Below are positions 14,083 to 27,360 of a DNA stretch of 64,000 nt, in pieces (the first letter of the stretch is position 1; each line of letters starts with the position of its first letter). A program made the translations under genes and the position numbers. Origin of the DNA: Leptasterias polaris (Eukaryota > Echinodermata > Asteroidea > Forcipulatida > Asteriidae); assembly GCA_037783415.1 (NCBI GenBank), contig JAZGTN010000023.1, positions 720,501 to 784,500 of the forward strand, read 5' to 3'. A model generated the notes under the pieces. That model saw only the letters and a program-made list of their open reading frames with translations, was not told the origin of the DNA and ran no database searches.

Positions 14083-14416
14083 GACCATGTTACCTTTGTT
14101 TACAGAGTGGTGACCTTGTACATTCTAATCCATTTCCTGACAGGCAAGATACTACACAGGCCATATGGGAAAATTTACATTTTGTGTCATAATTTTCACA
14201 TAAATTCAAAATTAACAAAATAAAAGCAACAGCTGTACAACTTTTGAGATGTCCCCTCTTTCTTCATATCAAAAGTTGAGCAAATTCAGACAGTGCAATC
14301 TCCATAAAACATAAGATTTGTTGTATTCTTCCATTGAGCTGTGTACAATTGTGCCTGAAGGAAGTCAAGGCTCTGTGGCCCTTTTGTAAACATGTGATGT
14401 CACAGGTCACATGGTC
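14083..14416. mobile_element. short TIR element, about 334 bp, TA-flanked
   Basis: The left end reads TA then GACCATGTTACC; the right end is the inverse, GGTCACATGGTC then TA. The interior from about 14137 to the right end is clearly similar to 47948-48210 (shared GACAGGCAAGATACTACAC and ATGTGATGTCACAGGTCACA), so it is a dispersed family. There is no coding capacity. TA flanks suggest a Tc1/mariner-like target. Confidence 0.65.
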
Positions 14417-14420
14417 TATA

Positions 14421-17400
14421 TAAAACGAAAACACAGTGACTACACTTTGTATGAGTTTGAGAACGAATCCGAAGCTACTGCTATTTGGGCCCAAAGATGG
14501 GGCCATCTCACGGTGTACTCCCTTGATCAATTCTTATGAGGGTATATTAATTTATATTTGATCAATATTAATGTGTTCCACAATATGAATGGGTAAAAAC
14601 ATAAATGATATTTTGGCGGTTAAACGCACATCAACCAAAGCCAAACGAGCGAACCTTGCAACTTATTGGAACCTTCCATTCTAAACAAATGTATTATAAA
14701 TTATATAGGTCTACATAATAGAAGAGATCCTGGTACTCATCATTATGAAATGCACCCTACCGTAAAACCCACAAGGACGCCCCGCCATCTTGAAAAGAAA
14801 CTGACGGAATCATTTTCTACTCGAGCAGCAGTTGTAAAACATGACCCAAGAAGTAAACGCTCAAAATATTGACAAACATATTCCCGTTTTACACACAAAC
14901 CCGAACTCAAGTAGAAGCAAAGACTTGACAAAACTCAACAGGGATTCTGTTTATGCCATTTGATTACATCAATTCATGTCGAGATTTTTATTTATTTATT
15001 TTTCTACCTCTCCACACATTCAGTGAGCTTAGCTTGAGCTCGACCTTCTGTTATTATTAGAGTTAAGTGCCCGGCATATTTCGGAAAGGGGGAAAAGCCC
15101 GCCCGCCGAGTCATTCCGAAACTGTGTCTTTTTGGATGGTGGGCACACCCGCAGGCTGTTTTGGAACGAACGGTAGAGGGCCTTCCAGGGTAGCCATTAG
15201 TGTTGCATGGCAAGCATTGTAACTCGCGCGATAACACAGCAAGAGGGCTAGGTAGCATCCCACGGCGCTCAATTAAGAGTATTGATGCACCGATACTTGC
15301 TTATACATTGGCCTTATCACGGTAATTGGAAATTAATATGTTCATGGCTGCCAGCTAGTCAGACAACAGTCCAACCGACAAACTTCGCAATCGGTCTCAA
15401 AGTCCACTGATTACCATTTTATTACTTTCTTTACCACGCGATTCTTTAATTTGCGCAGTATTTGATCAAAGTTTCCCCACCGTAAAATGTCTTATTAGAG
15501 CTGTGCCGGCCGGCGGAGTTTGAGCCATTTGCCCCGGTGATAGTCTGGAGTAATAAAACCTTACGGACATAGAAGAAACGCTCCGATTGCTTCCAAGAGA
15601 TCTGATCATCAATCGAGTATGGGGAGCGGTTATTTCTGCGGCTAAATCGGGGGTTCAATTTAGAAAAGTGGAAATGATTACTCTAGCCCCAGGAGACACT
15701 CCAAACCCGCTTCGATAATTGAGCGAAAAATTAAATTGTTTCCACACCGAGCGAGGAATGCCTTTGAAGTAAGCGCTCACCAAGTCTTGATGGAAATAAC
15801 CTGGGCGTCTGCTGCCTTGAAGACCCCATAGCAGAGCGGTCGCGCTCTGCTAAACTAGTCCCCCGCTTAGTCCGTCAGATACTCCCGGCATTATCGTTCC
15901 CTGACCCCAAACCGAACCTTCAATGCCCGAGGAAAATACACCAAAATGATACAACCCTCCCGCTGTGTCCAAATATTGGCTGTTTTTTCCCCGAGTGATT
16001 CTCTGATCATGGAGTTAAAATGATGCTACGGTTTGACACAAACTGTCAAGTCTAGGTTCTATATCTGTTATGACGTCTTTAAACTGTGCAGTTTGTCATT
16101 TGAAATATAAGATAGAGGACCAGAGGTGACTAGAGTACGTACATTAAATGACAACTGACAGAAATAAAAGTTTCAGTTTTGAGATAATCAGGTGATTGGA
16201 AGACCTTGATAAAGACACCATGGATCCCTGACCTCTTTTATAGGGATATACCCCATCAACGTGACGTTTACCACACGCGTTTCAAAATGAAATGATAGTG
16301 CATTGTCCAAATAACAAAGTGTCAAGACACATGAAAAATATCATTATACATTGTGAATGACAAGTCATTAGACCATTTCTATACTTTTCCAGGTTGCCTT
16401 TCTGTATTGCATTTGGCTAAACATTCATCTTGTTTATACTAATCTCATCTCAACTTATCTTTAACTTAGGCCCTAAGGTTTGGAAAAGACAAACAAAATA
16501 GCACATTGACTTTAACGCCAATCCAAAGAAAGTATTTTGTTGTCCCACAACTTTAGAAATAAAACATTCCCTTAAAACAAAGATATTTCCCTTTAATGAA
16601 TGTAATGAATGCCTAATGAAGCAGTTTTCACAACGATGCAAAAGATTTTCTATCTTTGAGACAAGATACTCAAGCACTGCTTGCTGTCGTCACAAAATAT
16701 CTCTTGGACTAAACAACCATCAGCCCATGGCATCACATATTATAGACAAAGGATTTAACCATTCCTTGACATAAAGGTCAATGCATTCATGGCACTCAAT
16801 CCAATCAAATCAAACAAAATAATAATACAATTCTGCAATCAAATCCGAAGACAATTCCATTAAAATTTATGGATTTAATATAACTAATATCTCAAGAAAT
16901 CATTTATCACAAACTGCATCGTTAACTCTTCAAGTAATTATGCACTAATTTATTGGTCATGCTTTATAAGCGACGAACAATCAGGGTAAATTATGCCAAT
17001 AATGGTACCTTGGAGAATTCTCTAATGCGGAGTAATTATTCAGATTCTACTGAATTGGCCAGAATGATGCATTGGTGAGTGACTGCTAAAGTCATAATTT
17101 GCCCGCAGTGTCGTGTCATGCATAATTCATGCCGAAAATGTCCGTGTAAGTCTTGAACAAGGTCGTTTTCGCACTTTCTATCTCACTTTCCGCAGTCATG
17201 GGGAACAACGGAAGATTTGGCGGGTTACTTATTCAAATTAATCTCCTAAACTTTCCAAGAGATAAATCATAAAATGGAATAATACACACGGGAAATATAC
17301 AAGGATCTTAGTGGTGAGATCGTCATCCAAACAGCCGGTGTTCACTGAATGTGTAGACTGCGTCAATAAGACAATCATGCATAGGCACCGTCTAACTCTG

Positions 17401-19912
17401 GCAAAAGTCGCTCATTGTTTTATCAGAAATATTAAATAACTCTTGTGATAAGCCCTGTTCTTTTTCTGATCATGTGATTGGGTATATTTTCAACAACACT
17501 ATAGTGGTGCATTTCAACAACAGATGCTGCATTTTTTATTTAATCTTTATTTTTAAGTAATTAATTTTGTAAATAATACAAACCATGGTTTTCCGCCTTC
17601 TCGTCATTGAGTGATACGACGGTGGTAGCAGGAAGGCGTGGGCAAGTATCTTCCAAACGGAATAATACAATACATTGACTGTTTTACCATGAAAGATTCA
17701 GTGTGTGAGAAGACAGTGTGATTTCCCTGATGTCGTTTTTCGTATTTTGAAATGTGCATGTATAGTGTATTAATGCAACCTTTACTCACGTTGAGCATGA
17801 TTTGCTTCAAATGTTGATTCATTTTCAAATCATTGAATTTATATTATGTGAGAAAACGTTATTGCTGGGAAGTGATGGTCTCATCATTAGGTAAAACAAT
17901 TTGTTTTAATGAATGTCATCATGGTCCAATCCTTGTTATACACTTTCAACATTTTGGAGATACTTGTGTAGACTTCCGACACAAACAAACTGGTGAGTCT
18001 GTTGAGTGGAGGACATGTAAAAATAGATAGCAAGAAAAAACAAGGTCTGATCCCCAAAACTAAATATATATATTTTTCTTTTCCAATATGTAGGCCTATA
18101 ATGCAGGCATACACATCACTGAGCGCACAAGAGTACAACTTGGAGAAATGTGAGATTTATCGAGCGTTGTAGTACAACAGCAGACCGACGTGCCAAGAAA
18201 ACCTGACCGATCATTTATAACTTGCAGACTGTCGACTCAACGGCCATTGTACACCTCATTTACAAACCAGACCGCAATCTGTATCTCATGATTCGGTAGG
18301 CCATCCAGATTTACGACAATTCTTACTTGTTTTTCAAGCAGACACATTACAGCTTGTGTGAACAGACCACTTCCAGTCACTCAATCATGTGTTTATGAAA
18401 TAAAGTTGTGTTTAATTGTTTAATTCTTTGACGATAATAATCATTATGGCTGAAACATTCAACCAAGAAAAGTCAGAAGAATCAAATACAGAAACCGTAT
18501 TCGTACAACTATTACAGAAAGTTACTTAACAAAAACAAAACAAAAAAACAAATTGAGTAGAACATTTTGTAAATTTCCAAATCGGAATGATTTTAAATAT
18601 AAATGACTAGGCCTAGTAGGTTTGACAAAGTGTTATTTTTGGAGAACATTGACCCCATTGGAAATCTTGACTTTACACATGTCAAAATTCCGAAACAGTT
18701 GATGAAGTAAAATCTTGTTTGGTCTCAGGTTCACCCTGTGTGTAAATACCAACTAATTGGAGAATCGATCCACCGAAGTTAATTACCCAATAGTTAAAAC
18801 AAAACGGTCCAAGATCTTTACCAATTTAAGTTGCTTATAATTAATTGTAATTAAATAAATAAATAACATTTGCTCTGAAAAAAAAACGTTGATGGGAAGT
18901 TACCTATCCTTAATCGAAAAGTGTAAAACACATACTTCTCAACAACTAAACCAAAGCAAAACCTTTCTCAAAACAACACTGTTTCTTGACAGTTGGTTGA
19001 TGATGACGTCAGCGCTAAGTCAAACCTAATCTGGTTTGCCTCATTGTCCGAAGAATGGGTTTATAACTTAGTACTTCAAGAGGATGGTACAACACGTTTT
19101 GAAAGAGTACAGCATATTTTTTTCTCAACAAACAAAACCACTCACCACTGGGAAATTCAAATTCAAATCTGTGTTACACTGTGACAACATATTAATTAAT
19201 GTGTAAAACAGTGACGAAAAGTCTTCATAAATTAAACAATAAAGTGCTTCTTTCTATGCTTCTTTACCAACTGATTCTATATACGGAACTGACTCTTCAG
19301 TCTGTGACGACAGTAAAACAAACACGCCAAATCCTGAACAAACTGATGAAACAATGAATCAAATTAAAGAAAACTAATTTATAAAAGAAATGTTACACTT
19401 TGCTGTCCCTAAACAATTGGCACGAAACCATTTTAAAGGCCAATCGTAAGTACTTTCTAAATCCCATCTTATTATGAAGCCATTTGAATCACCTTGTTAC
19501 TGTCCAGACTGCTTGATCAAATCATAAGAGTAAATGAAATAATATAAGAAAGAAAGAAACATGCGTATTAGGAAAACTGTTCACTCCTTCCACGTCAATC
19601 TTGTGACGCATTGATGAAACAATGTTTATCTTGGTGGTTGTGACGTGTCATTGTTTAGAGTGTGCGTTTTGTATGCTTTGCGTGTCTAATAACCTTTGGA
19701 TTACACACACCTTTATAAATATAATGAGATGTTTGTTTTTGAATTTATAGTTATACAGTCATCGCAAGACATTGCAGTACAATAAAGCCACATGTCAAAC
19801 GGATGATGTCGCGGGTCTTTGTCGCAGCCATCTCCTGTCATTTTTCTCAACCTGACCAGTGAACCACCGAGGAGGCGTTTGAAGTTATCGTAAATTCAGA
19901 TGGTTGGACATC
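14421..19912. other. downstream flank of the homeobox gene, no gene recognised
   Basis: Only short frames without domains are present. The sequence is AT-rich with many TAAT/ATTA cores (for example around 16.9-17.1 kb). These are expected by chance at this composition, so I do not call enhancers. No mobile element with clear ends was identified. Confidence 0.4.
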
Positions 19913-21281
19913 TCAAACGTGACGAGGGAGATACTGGACGCCCCCATGCGGTCCGATCGTGTTAGTCGAGGTCCAGGGGTGAATGCCAAGCCCAGCTGGA
20001 AAGTGTGGGAAAACAGGAGTTCCGTATACAGCTTGTGCTGGACAACAACTTTCTGTCGGTACTATTGAGGTGGGGGTTTGGCTGTAGATCGTTGAGGGCG
20101 CTAGCATTGGATACCAAGGTAATCCTTCAGACTGTCCTGATCCTGTCCCGAGCCCAGCAACTGCAGGGGGCGTGGTCAAGTTGGATGGCTTTGGGGTGGG
20201 AACCACAAACTGTCTTGGCATTCCCATCACCGAGGCGGCAGGTGGCGTGCTCACGTTTGATAGTGGTGGGGTTGAAACAAGAAACTGACCTTGTGTTGCC
20301 ACTGGAGGGCACTGTAACGTTTTCATTGTCCTTACGGTTTTTGCAGCGGTTGTAATAATTTCTTCCGGCCTTTGACGCTTCCATCTCATTCGTCGGTTTT
20401 GAAACCAGGTTTTCACCTAACGGAAAAAAATTCAAATGATATTGTGTACAGAAAGAGCTCGATTTGTTCTCGTAGTGTGTGTTAACTTAGTGTTAGGTTG
20501 AAGATAACGCGACTGCCGACTAGTGATCAGGATTTATTATTTTGTTTTAACTGACGCCATTTTCAAACAAGAGAACCCCGCCCGCTCCCGGAAATTGAAG
20601 ATTGAACTTTTCAAAATACGTTTCGTCATGTTAGTAACAATTGCAATACAAAGAAGCTTTCCCGAAAATGAGAGTAGTTAACTTCTAATTAAATGTTGCA
20701 GTCTTGCAATAGTGTGAGAGTTCAAATGTGTGTATTCTTCCGAAAAAATTGGGTTTTTTTACATTTCGGCAAGCAACCGGCTAAAAAAAATCTTTGAATC
20801 GCTCAGTGCGCCTCGCCATGAAGTCTCTATCGCAGAGACCGTTGTTGGATACACCAAGGCTCACTCATGCTATGGGATGAATCACCACTGACTGAGGGCG
20901 GTTTGTATCTCACACGTTCTGTGCGAAGATGACCTTTCACTAAATTGTACTTGGGATTAGCCGTATTGTTGGGCAGAAGAATTCCAACCGTCTCACTAAA
21001 GCTCTATCGATCCGCATCACACCAGGATTAGACCTTGATCGATGTACATGTAGTAGTGTCAAACTATTCAGTAGTAGTGTCCAGCTTTCCTGGAAGATTA
21101 TCACATTATTATCAATCTCGTTAAGATTGCTAACGTCTAGCTATTTATTTTGCCACGTGGGAACATTTTTTATGGCTGTGTGTAACCTACGTCTGGTGTT
21201 CAAAGTAGGGCCTACGAAAAGTAAACATCTATTACTGCGATTAAAATAATATATATAGAAAATAAAAGTATTTTGTTACTC

Positions 21282-21312
<31 letters not shown>

Positions 21313-22960
21313 TACTTCTGGAACGTTGCCATGTATTCAGCCAGTCTACAATAATGTAGGCCCTAATTAATAATAAATCAATACAGTCCATAGCCTGTTG
21401 ATAAGATCATAATTACTGGTTTGATTGCTTGACGGCATTCAGCACAACAGCTACCTCTTCAACCAGTAAGTAATTGAACAATTAATGTCAAACCCTTTTG
21501 AGATGTTGACACCTTAGTGAGCTTATCTTTAAGACAATGGGTTTGAGCCTTAAATAGTTCATGAACAACTGATATTTCTCTTACATTATCATTTCGTTGT
21601 TTTTGGGGAAGATTTGTGAAATCAAATAAAAACCCTGTTAAGACAATGAACATTTGGAATTCTATGATTTACCTGTGTTTCTTCTAGTCCAAGCTGTCGA
21701 GCAAGCTCCTTACGGTCTATTACATTCAGGTACATACTCATCTTGAAGTATCTTTCCATGCTATATACTTGCTCCTTGCTAAATGATGTTCGCAATCTCC
21801 TCTTCTTGAGTTGGGGTAAAATGGACTCTGGAGGGGCTGGCCCTGAAAATATATTTATGGGGGGAATAAATGGTTTGGATTTTACTTGGACAGTAGCACT
21901 TTGATAAATCAAAAACACATTAGTCATCTTTAGGCGAGTTGACCAACCATCATTTTGAAACTATTCAACTACACCGGTCAGCGAAAAGAATTAACTGTGT
22001 ACTTTGAATAAATCCTGTGTGGATGCATTCCCCACATTGAATGCAGGCTGACGCGGCATAAGTCTGTCTTTCGAAACGGGTGATTAAAATGGCACGCAAA
22101 GTGGGGTTAAAAGGTGGGGGGGGGGGGGGGGGGGCGGGTAAAGAGTTAACAGAAACTAGTCGTAGAAGAGAAAAACAACAAATATAAATATGAACATTGA
22201 CTAATCAGGCGGGGATCGTTTTAAATTTAAACAATATACAGGAAGTGAAGCAATTCCCTTTGATTTATAAGTACTAACGTTTTGTGATCATCCTGTCATC
22301 TATAAGTCCAATATTGGTGATAGGAGCAACTGCCATAGTTGGTTGGCAGACTGAACGCCATGTTGGCCTGATAACTCCAGAAAAGCTGGCTGTCTCTCTG
22401 GTATTGCTACACTGGTATCGATACTCTGACACGTGTCCATGAGATTGCAGGTCCACCTTACTTGAAGAGGCTGGTGGAACCACACCTGTTGATTTGACCT
22501 CACTAGCAATCTTCAGAAGACCTCCACCCATATTATAGGAGTCTCCTTGGGGATACGAGTAGAATGGTAAATGATCATTGCTCATAGATGTAATGACATG
22601 TAGTGGAGTCATAAACTTCTTGGCTGGTTCCACATAGGGATGGTTGAGTTGTTGTGAAGGCATCATATTCATAGGCGAAGTTGCCATGCTGTGGTAAAGC
22701 ATATTACTGCAATGTTCTCCCGGTACGTGTGAGGAAGTAGAACCCAGTACCAGCCCAGATGAAGACAGTCGGCAGGGTAGAGGAGCTTGACTTTTACGCG
22801 GTGGCACCGTGTCGGTATTGGCATTTGATATTGGTATGGGCAAGTAGCTATTGTAGACGTTGTCCTCCGGTGATCCTTCCTTGGTTTCGATGTTGTTATG
22901 TTGTCGGTTTATCCATGTGGAGGTTGCAGACTCAAGATCAAACGCATTGGTGTACGACAT
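19913..22960 (-). CDS. homeobox transcription factor, ANTP-class (NK/Vent/Bar-like), 3 exons
   Basis: Model on the minus strand: exon 1 22960-22279, exon 2 21842-21673, exon 3 20416-19913. Phases agree (1, then 0), with donors GTTAGT and GTAAAT and acceptors TTTTCAG and CGTTAG. The product is 451 aa. The homeodomain is residues 241-300, all 60 positions present: RRLRTSF in the N-terminal arm, F20, W48, F49, Q50, N51, R53 and Thr47 (KTWFQNRRM). The intron falls between homeodomain residues 44 and 45, a common site in ANTP-class genes. Position 16 is Met instead of the near-universal Leu. The N-terminal 227 residues are Ser/Pro/Asn-rich with no motif I recognise. The C-terminal tail holds a degenerate internal repeat (QFLVSTPPLSNVSTPPA / QFVVPTPKPSNLTTPPA). 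Thr47 with Gln50 and NRRM recalls Vent, Bar, Barx and Hlx genes, but the family is unresolved, so no symbol is given. It is a nuclear DNA-binding regulator by homology. Confidence 0.9.
21283..21309. repeat. (TAA)n microsatellite
   Basis: About nine consecutive TAA/ATA units in intron 2 of the homeobox gene. Confidence 0.9.
22116..22134. repeat. poly-G run (19 G)
   Basis: An uninterrupted G run followed by CGGG lies in intron 1 of the homeobox gene. It is prone to length errors in sequencing and to quadruplex formation. The strand of the gene reads it as poly-C. Confidence 0.85.
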
Positions 22961-23060
22961 GGCGCCACAAATCGACCAAGCAGTTCACAAACAATGACAT
23001 TAAACTCAGTACGTTCAATCCCTTCTTCAATAATCCCTTCCCATGTAGTGTCTTCAAGTC

Positions 23061-23068
23061 AATTTATA
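23061..23068 (-). promoter_or_regulatory. possible TATA box of the homeobox gene
   Basis: On the minus strand the sequence reads GGGTATAAATTGAC, about 100 bp upstream of the start codon at 22960. A second TATATA occurs about 20 bp further upstream. The position is consistent with a short 5' leader. It is a motif match only, with no initiator evidence. Confidence 0.35.
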
Positions 23069-23729
23069 CCCAAGTAGAGCAGTATATAGACCGAGGGCTA
23101 ACACCTCATGGAAACCCACCACCATTGTAATGAACTGAATTCGGTCTTGTATGGGTGGATTACAGTGAGCCATGATCAAAACCAACTTCTTGCCTGACCC
23201 AAAGCACTGTAATGTACGAGATCATTGAAGCCGAGCGTAACTGGTATCCAACAAAACTACTATAGAAATTAAGGACAGGACATTTTAGCCACCCATTGTA
23301 GCAAATTGAAGCCTCTAAACTAGTTGTGTTTATAATCACCGGTGGGTGTGTTTGTGTAATGTTCTTTATTTTGCAGGAGGGGGGATGGCGAAGTATTCAA
23401 ATTCGGCAGCGTTCTAAGAATCGCTTACAGCTACCATGTAAATTAAAGTGGGTTAATTGGTCTGGAAAATCAATTTGGTAATTGTGAACTGAAAACGCAG
23501 TTGAACAATGAGGATTACCACCAATTATGTATAATAGTGTTAATAAGCAGGACAGTCTCCCGAATTCCGAATATTCTACTCCGCGGCAGTAGAATAAAAA
23601 GCAAGACAAGTTCTCAAAGAACAACATCTACCTAGCAAGTAGATATACACATGGTGTTACCGCAAACCAAATAAGATGTATATGAATGAAAAAAAATAAA
23701 ATCGGATTGTTTTTCCCCTGACGAGGAAA

Positions 23730-24165
23730 CTCTACCTATGTGACACGAGGGTCGGTAGAAATGAGTGAAGGGAGGTTTGTTTTTCTTACTCCGCCCATCC
23801 CCCTATTTCAAACCCAAAAGAAAGTTTAATTTATTATTTTAGAAAAAGTTACTTTATTACTTGACACAAAGGTCGTTGGGAAGTTTTTTCTTTTTTCTTT
23901 TCTGGCCTGCCCTTCTTCGAACCCGAAAGACAAACTTTGATTAGTGGTCGGTAGAAATGCGAAGGCTTGTTTTTTCTGCCCGTCCCTTCTTTGAATTCAA
24001 TTAATACAAACTTTACTTATGTGTCCTAAATGTCGGTAGAAATGGGACGGTTTAGTTTTTTTCTGCCCGCCCCTTCTTCAAACTCAAGACAAACTTTACT
24101 TAGGTGGCCCGGGGGTCGGTAGAAATGGGAAGGCTGCCCGTCCCATTTCTTTCTGCCCCAGTGTA
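23730..24165. repeat. degenerate tandem repeat, about 4 units
   Basis: The phrase GTCGGTAGAAATG recurs at about 23752, 23949, 24033 and 24116 (a diverged GTCGTTGGGAAG at about 23871), each followed by a T-rich stretch, a CTGCCCGYCCC-like segment and CAAACTTTACTTA. Unit length is roughly 80-110 bp and varies. There is no coding potential. Confidence 0.7.
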
Positions 24166-24614
24166 AAACGCCCCCTATCGACGGATTTTCTAACTAGACT
24201 GGTGCCAAACCGTTAGTCTTTTCGTACCTTTGTTTTCCTTTCGTTGGTTTGGGAACATGACGTGAAATGGCCCACAATGTTCCTGGCTTTAAACCAAGTA
24301 AGTATTTTGTACGGGGATTTCTCGGTGGTAAGTAACTTGTAAAAGGACTGACTGTGACTAACATGACATTTAAGGATGCCTATATATACTATTATTACAT
24401 TATTACAAATCATTGATCTCACTGTTACCGAAATTTAATCAGTAATTTTCCCCCCAGATCGTTTTATTTATTGACTTTATGTCCAAGCCCAGGTTGGTTG
24501 CTTGTTGGGAATCCGTTGTTGGACCCGGCCTCTGTCCTGTTAGTACCACCCTGGTCCCTAGGCCTAGTCTAGTACTATAGTACTACTACTAGTAGTTACT
24601 AGCTTATCGCTATA

Positions 24615-24734
24615 CTGCCTGGTTGATTTTGATGAATGGCCGAAAGGCATTGTGGGAAGGAAAAGGGAGCTTCCTTCCCACAGTAAAAATGAGTAACAAT
24701 GCCTTTCGGCCATTCATCAAAATCAACCAGGCGG
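24615..24734. mobile_element. 120-bp hairpin MITE
   Basis: Arms begin CTGCCTGGTTGATTTTGAT on the left and end in the inverse on the right (CCGCCTGG when inverted), with TA on each side. The middle (GTGGGAAGGA ... TCCTTCCCAC) is itself an inverted repeat, so almost the whole element can form one stem. Confidence 0.8.
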
Positions 24735-24855
24735 TAAATACTAAATAGCAATAAACCTTATAAGTTATATGGAGGTGTAGGTAGGAAGAAATCTTCCTAC
24801 CTCCATGACCATGGTACTACTACGTACTACTAGTATTTACTACTCACCAGTCCTA

Positions 24856-25680
24856 GCCCACCTTGTTGGGCTGTTATGGCTCTCTTAACTTAGGTCTTCA
24901 TGGCGAGTATGATAAGACCGAAGTTAAGACAAAAGCCGTGTTCCCATTGGACTTTTTCTTCCGTGGCCACGCGGTAAGTTACCGTGACTGGATTAAATGT
25001 AGACCGTGTGTTCCCACCTGGACTTAAATTCCGCGACGGAACAGTTTAACTTGCTGTTCGAAACTGGCAGAATGTCACACATCGCGGGCGCTGTGCACAG
25101 TCACCTCTGTGCACAGTCACAGTTTTCTCGCGTTGAATTCATCAGCATTTTCACGTTCATCTAGTCCAATTAAACTCACAAAATCGATCAAATCTGCCAT
25201 GTTTCTAACCACTGCACAGTAGTGAAACTACAGCAATTGGACGAGATTGAAAAAGTGCTGAGCGTTGTTTTTGTAATGCATGCTACATGTACACACATGC
25301 TGCCATTAGTGTAAACGAGACAGGGAACCATACTACCATTTTCGCGCGCCCTCTGTATATAGTTGTGTCGTATACAGGAAGTGGTGTGTTTGTATAGCGT
25401 TTTACATCGTGGTCGCGGTAGGTTTACAGCGCGGAGTGTTCCCATTGGACTTTTTAGCGCCCCTGTTAAGTTACCGTGGCTGAGCGGAAGTCTTCCGCGA
25501 CCTCTTTCGGCCTGTTAGTTTTACATCACGGTCGCGGTAAGTTGACAGGGAGGTCAGTTTACCATGCGTTCCCATTGGATATAATTTCGTAATTCTATAG
25601 AAAAGTCGCGGTACTTTAGCAAAAAAAAAGTCCAATGGGAACACGACTTAAGAGAGCCATAACAGCCTAACAAGGTGGGC
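24856..25680. mobile_element. 825-bp non-autonomous TIR element
   Basis: Inverted ends GCCCACCTTGTTGGGCTG on the left and the inverse of GCCCACCTTGTTAGGCTG on the right continue through GTTATGGCTCTCTTAA. TA is at both borders. The motif GTGTTCCCATTGGACTTTTT recurs inside (24938, 25436, variants near 25006 and 25565) and appears inverted at the right end (about 25625-25645), so the interior consists of repeated subunits. No ORF of substance. It lies about 120 bp from the hairpin MITE at 24615-24734. Confidence 0.75.
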
Positions 25681-26159
25681 TAGACTCCTCCACTTTGCAG
25701 TGCAACGGATACTGACAACCAGGGCTAATTGACTTACCATTCTTACAATAATACATATGCTGGGCTAGTGTCAGACTCAGCCTCAGACTCAGTCACTCAG
25801 ATTTTCTTCCTCCATGCTCAGACAGAGTGCATGGTTGACTAATGTCAATGACAGACTGGGTGGGCCATGTTGGCACTTTCTTTTGTTATCATATTGAGGT
25901 CATAGGTAAGACCAGGGCACTTAACTTGGCCTCTTGATTGAAATTCTTAAAGAAGTTTGACTTTTGTTGAGTTTGATTTTGATGGTTTAAAAAAAAATGT
26001 ACTTCTGCACAACTCAGCTTAGTGCATACTTAGTTGCGGGTAAAATTAATAATAATAACTGTAACTAGTACTAGTCACTGATAATGAAAATAATGATATT
26101 TTTGTAATAGTCAGAAGTCCTTTGATGTTAATTGTATTTGTAATCAGTGAGACGAGAGT

Positions 26160-26300
26160 GTCATGGGCTAGTGGTGGGTTTTTAGTGCACCTGACTAGTC
26201 AAGCTCTTTTCCAGCCAGTAGAGTAGGTTCGAGTTCTGGTCTAGAGCCTAGGCACTGGTGTCCTCGACCTCAAAGCAAGACACTTTAAACCATTTATTAT
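26160..26300 (+). mobile_element. tRNA-derived SINE fragment
   Basis: The order resembles a pol III promoter: GGGCTAGTGGTGGGTTTTTAG then CACCTGACT (A-box-like region), GGTTCGAGTTC (B box), and a tail CTAGGCACTGGTGTCCTCGACC ... AAGACACTTTAAACCAT. It is diverged and not a functional tRNA. Confidence 0.6.
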
Positions 26301-26770
26301 GGCAATTATTTTGCCAACACTGAACAAGTGCAAAAGCAGTGACAGTGACATATGAATGATGGACTTTATTTATATGTTGGCAAATAATAAGTGTTGGACT
26401 TTAGTTCCCTTTATACTAGCGTTTAGTAAAACTTAACCGGTGTTGGAAAAAAACAACCTAGATCCTTCCGACTGTTGGCCCCATATTCTGAATATGCCAA
26501 TATGCTGGACTTATTACGCTTCTTGGTTCTATGACCTTTGGATTGAGAGCGCACGGTTTTTGCTGAAGTTTAACTAATAAAATATTAATGCAAATATGCT
26601 GTATTCGACTGCCACTTTATCTCCCTGAATTTAGGTCAAATTATGTCTGTACCTTATCCGTCCAGAAAGCTGGTAAATACAAATAAATTTTAATCTCAGC
26701 AAAATATTGGTTAGCCTAAAACAGGTTAAGAATAACATGTGACTGCATGGCTAAGCATGGTTTCCTTTAA

Positions 26771-27138
26771 AGGCACTGAACACGTTTGGTAATTACTCAA
26801 AATATATATTAGCATAAAAACTTACTTGGTAACCAGCAACGGAGAGCTGTTGATAGTTCAAAACATTGTGAGAAACAGCTCCCTCTGAAGTAACGTAGTT
26901 TTTGAGAAAGAGGTAATTTCTCACTAAAATAATAAAAGACTTCATGCATGAAGCCTTTTATTAGCATCTGAAAGCACACAAAATTGTGCAACAAGGGTGT
27001 TTTTTCTTTCTTTATTGTCTTGCAACTTAGATGACCGATTCAGCCCAAATTTTCACAGGTTTGTTATTTTATGCATATGTTGGGATACACCGAGTGACAA
27101 TACTGGTCTTTGATAATTACCAAACGTGTTCAGTGCCT
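26771..27138. mobile_element. 368-bp TTAA-flanked MITE, copy 2
   Basis: TTAA is at 26767-26770 and 27139-27142. The termini AGGCACTGAACACGTTTGG and its inverse match copy 1 at 3520-3887, in the opposite orientation. It lies about 220 bp upstream of the galactosyltransferase start codon, so it could overlap that gene's promoter or 5' leader. Confidence 0.85.
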
Positions 27139-27360
27139 TTAAGAGTTTTATTGGCTCTAGCTTACTTCAAATCCCAGTGGGGTTTTTAAATTAAAGATAC
27201 AAAGGTCTGAATAAGGTCTCCTACAATATCTAAGATTTATTATTATTATTAAAAAGACACCAATCAGCAACATTGTTCACATCTCAAACAACTCTACTTA
27301 ATTGACATGTGTTCATCTCTTTTCTTCAGGTATGATGTGTGCCTCTAAGAGTGTCTTAAG

